Source of the DNA: Coenobita brevimanus
Lineage: Eukaryota > Arthropoda > Malacostraca > Decapoda > Coenobitidae
Direction of reading: 5' to 3'
Length of the DNA stretch: 64,000 bases
Assembly: GCA_032717465.1 (NCBI GenBank)
Contig: CM064681.1
Coordinates: forward strand, 9,379,332-9,443,331
Shown: positions 58,276 to 64,000 of the stretch, piece after piece
Layout: each line of letters starts with the position of its first letter
Numbering within the stretch: position 1 is the stretch's first letter
The notes under the pieces: model-generated
Told to the model about the DNA's origin: nothing
Seen by the model: the letters and a program-made list of their open reading frames with translations, nothing else
Databases searched by the model: none
Made by a program: the position numbers and the translations under genes

Positions 58276-58450
58276 TTTCAGACTGAATGTAGGTAAGATA
58301 AAGCCTCCATTATCCCTTCCAATACGCGTTTCCAAAGTTGAATAACACTGCCAATACGCGTTTCCAAAGTTGAATAACACTGTCTAAAAGCTACAGGGAT
58401 TCTACAGGGATTAAAAGGAAGAGGTGGTCATCGGACTGAAGGAGTTAAAG
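58276..58450. repeat. Family A repeat with internal 32-bp duplication
   Basis: AGACTGAATGTAGGTAAGAT, GCCTCCATTATCCCTTCC, then the 32-bp unit starting CCAATACGCGTTTCCAAAGT present twice exactly (58319-58350, 58351-58382). The flank follows: GTGGTCATCGGACTGAAGGA then GTTAA. Confidence 0.8.
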
Positions 58451-58718
58451 GTGTTAAGTCTGTGCGGCCAGGTGTGAAAAAATGAGCTCCCACGCGGCGG
58501 TAAGTTATGCATGAGTACTATGATTCTGACGCCTCTGCACGTGCCTTCATTACCTGTTACTCTATAAATGCACACACATACTTATTAGGTAATGGATGTA
58601 ACAACGTGAATAGCATTTATCACGTACACACCTGATTTTAGAAATTATTATTAATAGGATTATTAAACACTTTTAGAAAAGAACGTACGCGCAACTCCAG
58701 TAAATCATGGATACTTCG

Positions 58719-58720
58719 CG

Positions 58721-58780
<60 letters not shown>
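58719..58780. repeat. (CG)n(CA)n microsatellite
   Basis: CGCGCGCGCGCG passes directly into about 25 CA units. The purine-pyrimidine alternation is unbroken for over 60 bases, so it is Z-DNA-prone. Confidence 0.96.
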
Positions 58781-58787
<7 letters not shown>

Positions 58788-59006
58788 TCAAACGGCTCAT
58801 CGTACATATGCACAAGAAGTTCCTGAGAGACGTGGGAAGTAAGTGCAATATATATAAAAGAATGAAACGCAGACAACTGGCTCCCCCAGCTGTCCACGCA
58901 AAACACCGCTCAGTATGTCTTGGCCAAGCCTTACTCACGGACTCGCCATAAACCTCCATGACAGGGTTCATTGTGGGTTGAAATGTGACTAAATATAAAC
59001 AACGTC

Positions 59007-59240
59007 GACCCCATATCACCTTGACCTTTGACCTCTTGACCGAGCTAACCAAACCAGTTTATCATCTCCGCACACGGCACCACAGACAAAAGCTGGGTGA
59101 AAATATGTTGATTGGCTCAAGAGACATCGCGGCCACAATAGCGTTACGGATACATCGTGTCAGAACACATGCAGGGACTGACGGACAGATCAATCACTTC
59201 ATGCCTCCTCTACCATACGTGGATGAAGGCATAATAATGA
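59007..59240 (+). repeat. Dispersed repeat of the TGACCTTTGACC type
   Basis: ACCTTGACCTTTGACCTCTT then GACC begins it. GGGTGAAAATATGTTGATTG, CATCGCGGCCACAATAGCG, GACTGACGGACAGATCAATC, ATGCCTCCTCTACC and ATAATAATG follow. I know this TGACCTTTGACC...GGACGGACAGA...ATGCCTCC layout as a common interspersed repeat type in marine animals (recollection, not a search). The 137-residue frame across it is not called as a gene. Confidence 0.5.
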
Positions 59241-59862
59241 AAAGTAAATTAACTTTGCTAAATATGAAAACATTATTAGCTAGTAAAGGAACTACGTCAC
59301 TTTTCGTCTCTGGAACGTATAGACCCGGAGTTAGGTCATTTAGTTTAAGCGAAAGAAACCAGAGACGTTCACCCCCAGTGGTATTGTGTGAGCCATAAAC
59401 TCAGAGTAACTCTTGGATGTAAACCCTAATTGGTCTCGTCCGGCTAGAGCGCCTGAACCCAATAGACAACTAGGGGTCCATTTAGTTACATGGTTACCAC
59501 TCAACGCAGTTCATGGTTTCCTTGGTTACAGGAAACTACTTAGCTTGTCACTCAGTGTAGAGTCGCCAACAGGCAGGACTACATCGAGTGAGTGGCAATA
59601 CTATTTCTACATACGAGTTAGCTACTCCCGAAGTCGATTTTATAATTACAGTATTTTATGCCGGTCAGAATGTTGCGATCTAATTTTTTGTTTCTTCATA
59701 TTAGTTTGGATACCATGAGAAATATCTGGGGGGAATATCTGCTAAGTACAAAATCGAGAAACCTGTATTACTTATAAGGCAAATGACTAAGTAATAGTAT
59801 TTGGTAAAAGATGTGCATATACGTGAAATTCCCCAGAGAAGTTAACATTTATAATAATATGT
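59241..59862. other. Unassigned intergenic DNA
   Basis: A 101-residue frame (59413-59718) crosses non-repetitive DNA without a known domain. Otherwise nothing. Confidence 0.4.
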
Positions 59863-59952
59863 TAACTCCTCAGCGACGAGTGGCCCCTCCTATTTTCATT
59901 AATATGGTCTGTCGCTAGCAAGAACAAAGTCATCGTACTGAAGGGGTTAAAT
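59863..59952. repeat. Family A half-unit
   Basis: GTTAACTCCTCAGCGACGAG, TAATATGGTCTGTCGCTAGC, then GTCATCGTACTGAAGGGGTT and AAA, giving the best right-flank sequence of the family. Confidence 0.55.
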
Positions 59953-60399
59953 CAGTAAAGGAAAGCAAGGCTACAACAGAAAATGTGCCAAGTGTTTATC
60001 AGCAGCACAGCAATTTCCAGCAGTTAATGTCCAGGTCCAGGAAGACCATGACTGCCCCCGGATTTATGTAACCAAGACCCTACGGATGAGGGAACTTAGC
60101 AAAAATCTTGGTGTGTGAAGTGGAAAGGCCATTTTCCACCCTCTAATTGCAGTAATATATTCGTGGGCACCCCTTACTTGGACCCGCCTTGCTTTTAAGC
60201 GTTAGTTATTCTCTTTGTAAAATATTTCCCTTTCTTCTGGTCTTCCTCTCTCTCCTTCCCTCCTCCCCTTTTCCACCTGGCTGACCTCACCTGCCTGGTC
60301 CCAATTAGTGGTCTGGCGCAGTCCTGCTATTTTCACATTCTAATAACATAATGCCTGGCTCTGCAATTAAACGACGCTGCAGCTTCCCCCTGTAATAAC
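59953..60399. other. Unassigned intergenic DNA
   Basis: Mixed sequence with a short CT-rich patch at 60228-60275. No gene recognised. Confidence 0.4.
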
Positions 60400-60955
60400 C
60401 ACAACTGCTCGCCATGTTTCCCTGCTCTTGCCTTTGCTCCTCCTCTTGCTCCCTGTCTCTGCCCTTGCCATTGCCCCTGCTACTATATCTGTCCCCATCA
60501 CAGCTGCCTCTGCTACCGCACCTGCACCGCTACAACCCCTGTCCCAAATACAACCCCCTCCTCTGCCTGCCCTGTCACTGTCCCTTCCAGTGTTATTGTC
60601 ACTTTCACTGTTCTTGCTCTTCCAATGCCTCTGCCACTCGCTTGCAGTGTCTCTGTTCTTTACCCAACACTGTCCCTGCCTTCGCCCTTGTCTTTGTCTC
60701 CCTTCCCTGGTCTCTGCCACTCCACCTGCCCTTGCCCATGTCTCTGACCCCGCCAATGGAGCTGCCTCTGTCTCTAACACGTCCGTTCTTTTTCACTGCC
60801 TCTGCCTTTGCCTGTGACTCTGTCAGTGTTCCTACCTCTGCCCCTGCCACTGCCCCTGCCAGTATCATTGCTTCTGCCATTGCTCCTCCTGTCCCTGTAC
60901 CTGTTCCTGCCTCTGCTTCTGCCCCTGCCACTGGTTGTCCATTCTCGCAACCTGT
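60400..60955 (+). repeat. CCTCTGCC-type minisatellite
   Basis: Six-base-derived phrases (CCTCTGCCCCTGCCACTGCC, CTGTCTCTGCCCTTGCC) recur in multiples of six, keeping all frames open. The 184-residue plus frame (Ala/Pro/Leu/Cys/Ser) and the Gly/Arg/Ala-rich minus frames are repeat-derived. Confidence 0.85.
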
Positions 60956-61070
60956 CTTTAAAGGTTGACAGGAACAACGAAGTGGGAAATTGTTCCTGGA
61001 TATTTTTTTTTTTCTATTTGAACCCTTTCAGTGCGCTGACACAATTTTATTATTATTATTATTCGCTTAA

Positions 61071-61089
61071 AGGCCGCCTTCGGCGGCCT
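61071..61089. other. Perfect GC hairpin (8-bp stem, TTC loop)
   Basis: AGGCCGCC TTC GGCGGCCT is an exact hairpin beside a TTATTATTATT run. In bacteria it would resemble a terminator stem, but in this eukaryotic-looking context I assign no function. Confidence 0.75.
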
Positions 61090-61192
61090 CCGCTCGACGT
61101 CAAGTCAGTCGAAAGCAAACAAATTTGAAGTGCTCATGCCGTGAGACCGAGTGAAGAATTTTCCCTTATTATTATCCTGCTGGGACACCCGT

Positions 61193-61195
<3 letters not shown>

Positions 61196-61240
<45 letters not shown>
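61196..61240. repeat. (GA)n microsatellite
   Basis: About 22 perfect GA units. Confidence 0.97.
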
Positions 61241-61241
<1 letters not shown>

Positions 61242-61558
61242 CAGGATAGTGGTGTTTGGATTTACACTAAATAATACTATAGCATTATACTATACAATTT
61301 TAGGAGTATAGGCAGGAAGGCAGGAGAGGCGAGACAGCGATAATACAACAAACATGTCACTCTTCTCTGTCATGCTGGTAATTTCAATGCCGGACCAAGG
61401 ACGAATCCCTCCCTCCCACGAAAGGCAAATACTAAATTGGAAGCAAAAGGCCAGAAATGAGTCACAACTCCGGAAAGATAGAGCATTTTAGCGGTATCTT
61501 GCTTTAACAAAAATTACGCTACGCTACGCCGTTTTTGTTGCTACGGTACCAAACAAAC

Positions 61559-61904
61559 ATTCAGAAATCGAAGGGAGAAACCTGTACTGTACACAGGAAA
61601 AATCATCTGGTAAATTACCAATATGCTGGGAATCGAACCAGGGACTCTCTGGTGAGAGACAGGCAGCATACCACTACACCACGACCAGGTAAAAGTTAAC
61701 TCACGTTGTCACAATCTTGTAACCAACGTCCCTCCGCCCCCACTGTGGGCATCAAGAGGATGAGTTAACCCCCTGGCACTCGGGCAAGTAGATGCTTTTA
61801 ATCTATCCCAAGCACTTACGGCAAGTCAGAATCTGCCTGTCTCTCACCAGAGAGTCCCTGGTTCGATTCCCAGCATATTGGTAATTTACCAGATTCAGAA
61901 ATCG
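61559..61904 (-). mobile_element. tRNA-Glu-like SINE insertion with inverted duplication and TSDs
   Basis: ATTCAGAAATCG occurs exactly at 61559-61570 and 61893-61904, flanking a 322-bp insertion. On the minus strand of the left half, TGGTGTAGTGG (A box) and GGTTCGATTCC (B box) sit about 42 bases apart with a CTCTCAC loop between, as in tRNA-Glu(CUC). The T-stem is mispaired, so it is not a working tRNA. The segments 61607-61666 and 61833-61892 are perfect 60-bp inverted repeats; the right copy has the B box but no A box. Confidence 0.85.
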
Positions 61905-61906
61905 GT

Positions 61907-61990
61907 TCATTATTATCAATATTATTATTATTATTATTATTACTACTACTACTACTACTACTACTACCACTACTACTACCATTATTATTA
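61907..61990. repeat. (ATT)n(ACT)n trinucleotide block
   Basis: ATT units then about nine ACT units and interrupted CCATT units. The poly-Tyr frame is an artefact. Confidence 0.95.
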
Positions 61991-62009
61991 TATTCTGTTC
62001 AATTTGAGG

Positions 62010-62290
62010 TCTTTCACTAAGAGACCCTTCAAAACAGTCTTCTTTAACCCTTTCACGAATGGAAGAACTATTATTCTAGTACACGTAGCGCCAGACGATT
62101 TTATGCAGCTGGTACATTTAATCCCACGCGATTTTATTCAGCCAGTACATTAATCCCAGGCGATTTTATTCAGCTGAGAGCGATTCATAGGAACCCTGAA
62201 TATGTTACCTCCCTTAGTAGGATTTTTTTTTTTTCTCAGCATCACCAGACAGTTTCCTTAATCACAGAAAATGATAATTAAAACCCTAGG
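62010..62290. repeat. Family A cluster with three successive forward motifs
   Basis: CCAGACGATTTTATGCAGCT (62092), CACGCGATTTTATTCAGCCA (62124) and CAGGCGATTTTATTCAGCTG (62157) follow each other at about 33-bp spacing, with AGTACATTAATCC between them. A further weak motif, CCAGACAGTTTCCTTA, is at 62246. Confidence 0.75.
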
Positions 62291-63847
62291 AATATCTTGC
62301 CACGGGGATTAAGAGAACTAAGGGTCTTGGCTAATTCTAAAGTACTCGGAGATCTAACTTTACGTATCCTTCATTAGAACTAAGAGAGATAGAGAGAGGC
62401 TACGGGTTAGAAATGTGTCTTGTTTTACTATAATTTTGAAACTCAAGACTTCTTTGCCTTAAAGAGTTGAAGAAAGTAGCCTAATAACAGTAAGGTAGTA
62501 TGCTGGTCCAGTGCTACATAAAGCGACCCCGTAAATAGCTCTCTACTAGAAACTCACGTACCAGTATCTTATGTGCTGCAGAGACTATTTAATATTTATT
62601 TGCTGTCACTATGAAAAATGAAGAAAACAACACCAATTTCATCACTCCAAAAAGATATAAGCTATCTACTTTTTTTTTTCTTTTTTTTTTGTGTCCGACT
62701 CTGGGCATTGGCTTCACAGACTGCTTTCAAGGCCCAGTAGCCCTTCTACGTACCGCACACCTCTACTGTCACCACTACAGCGCTAACACCCACCGGCCAT
62801 GCTGAATACATGCTAGGGCTGTCTCATACAGGACTGGTGTATTGGTATTAGCGGGGGTACTTTTACGACCTGCTATGAACTGAATTAGCTGTTTCAGTCA
62901 CTGTAATTCTGTACAGACGTAGATGCTTATCGCTGGCGATTTCATTAAATTGAAGTCTTCTTATCAATAAAATCGATGTTTCACGTTACTCATCATTATA
63001 GTCCATCTCTTACTTTATCTATCTGCCTCTTTGGTACTTGGGTATTGGGAACATAGATTTTTAAGAATCATTTATATATATTAGTCAACACAAAGTCTTG
63101 TATTTACTTTAACTACTGAAAGGGTTTTGTCACCAGTGCGACCTGAAGTGATAATAATGTGGTGCTCAGACCCCCACTAATAAAGTACAGTTTCAACCAA
63201 ATATGATCCGAGTATCCTAGCCTCAGTGAACAATATCCCTGTGATGAAAGAAGACCCGATTTCTCAAGTACATATAACTCCCGTTCCCATTGCAATATAC
63301 TGCAATATGAACGCCAGGGTCTGTGACTGAGCGTTGATCAACGAGAGGTGAAGTAGTACTGGAAATGCTTAGACGGAAGCTGCTCATTACTCGCAGCGTG
63401 AAATACGTTTTGCCTAATGCGTAAAATAATGAAGTACTGAACTACTCCCAATTCGCTCACAGGACACAGTGATCTCAAACTAGGGCCAATTTTCTCACGC
63501 ATTAGCTTACTGTGCTTCTGCAGGTACAGTGGATCACAAAAGTATCGGTGCACACTACCCGCGAAACAGTCTGACGTTACAGATGATGGCTACTGCAAAA
63601 TCCCAGATAATTCTAAGCTAGGCTGATACAGTTGGCTTCTTGAGGATGACATATCGTTTGTTTGACATTTCCTAACCAGTACAGTGTGCACAGGTAGTCA
63701 TATAACATAAATTACTTCGGAATCATCAAGAGCTATATTGATCATTTAGGATATCATCAAACCCCTCCTGTACGATACCTTTTTTCCAGTGCAATGTCGG
63801 TACAAAAGTTCAACGGGTCTTCAACTGCATCTTCATGACATTTAGGG
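62291..63847. other. Unassigned intergenic DNA
   Basis: T-runs at about 62670-62690. No gene, RNA or family member recognised; only short frames. Confidence 0.45.
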
Positions 63848-63947
63848 CATGTCCATCACTTTCCTCCCTAAAGCATCGTATCAACGAATATCACAAGGGG
63901 ACAGAGAAGCATACCAAGCCACCATACCTTTGTCATCTTAGTTATAC
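63848..63947 (+). repeat. Dispersed repeat F, copy 2
   Basis: GGCATGTCCATCACTTTCCT, CTAAAGCATCGTATCAACGA and AGAAGCATACCAAGCC align in order with 2752-2846. The similarity stretches to the TTTGTCATCTTAGT / TTTGTAATATTAGT block. Confidence 0.6.
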
Positions 63948-64000
63948 AGATATTTGCAGGCAGAAGGAAGAGAGAAGTACGAATTATGGAATATTAGGCG

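Noticed and set aside
58985..59398. 137-codon plus-strand frame
   Set aside because: Most of it lies in the TGACCTTTGACC-type dispersed repeat, which is often translated spuriously.
60414..60968. 184-codon frame with Cys/Ala/Pro/Ser repeats
   Set aside because: Six-base repeat DNA; both strands are open over the same bases.
61607..61690. Functional tRNA-Glu gene on the minus strand
   Set aside because: A and B boxes are good, but the T-stem has mispairs, the anticodon stem does not pair, and it sits in an insertion with target duplications.

Overview
The window looks like intergenic, repeat-dominated DNA from an arthropod nuclear genome. A decapod crustacean is my best guess. The evidence is the very high load of dinucleotide microsatellites (CA, GA, TA runs, one of 204 bases), short runs of the arthropod telomere motif TTAGG inside foldback elements, a decayed arthropod-type non-LTR retrotransposon tail, and many short interspersed elements. 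The organism is an inference; nothing in the window fixes the species. I find no convincing protein-coding gene, intact tRNA, rRNA, bacterial-type operon or CRISPR. Nearly all long open frames are by-products of purine/pyrimidine tracts, minisatellites or microsatellites.

Layout. At 1-5 kb: scattered 'family A' elements, then pyrimidine-rich (1.2-1.9 kb) and purine-rich (2.9-4.9 kb) tracts. At 4.9-5.7 kb: a degenerate ~138-bp tandem array split by a small TIR element ('family B'). At 6-8.3 kb: family A, a TCTA-linked repeat in two copies, and a SINE-like element. At 8.4-11.3 kb: minisatellites with 30-bp and 16-bp units, then purine-rich DNA. At 11.5-15.3 kb: microsatellites, pyrimidine tracts and a TTAGG-bearing foldback element. 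At 15.7-16.8 kb: a 24-bp minisatellite split by other DNA. At 17-21.5 kb: a tRNA-like SINE head, family A, a degenerate repeat around a 204-bp TG run, and a purine tract. At 22-27.3 kb: a pyrimidine tract, a 133-bp tandem duplication, a 17-bp minisatellite and a 27-bp minisatellite with higher-order structure. At 28.8-30 kb: a GGTGATGG-rich tract. At 31.8-32.2 kb: the 3' end of a dead LINE inserted in a pyrimidine tract. At 33-38 kb: family A, a two-monomer SINE-like element, a ~350-bp foldback element, family B. At 40-44 kb: purine, pyrimidine and CAC-rich tracts. At 45-54 kb: families A and B, CA runs, a CTA-rich minisatellite and a 450-bp TIR element. At 56-64 kb: small tandem duplications, family A, a CTG/CCT-rich minisatellite, and a tRNA-Glu-like SINE insertion with a perfect 60-bp inverted repeat and 12-bp target-site duplications.

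There are no genes to form a pathway. The coherent signal is the repeat system: a palindromic module (family A, about 25 recognisable copies), a TA-flanked miniature element (family B, five copies), TTAGG-carrying foldback elements, and long strand-asymmetric R/Y tracts. All family names are mine, from comparison within this window only; no database was searched.
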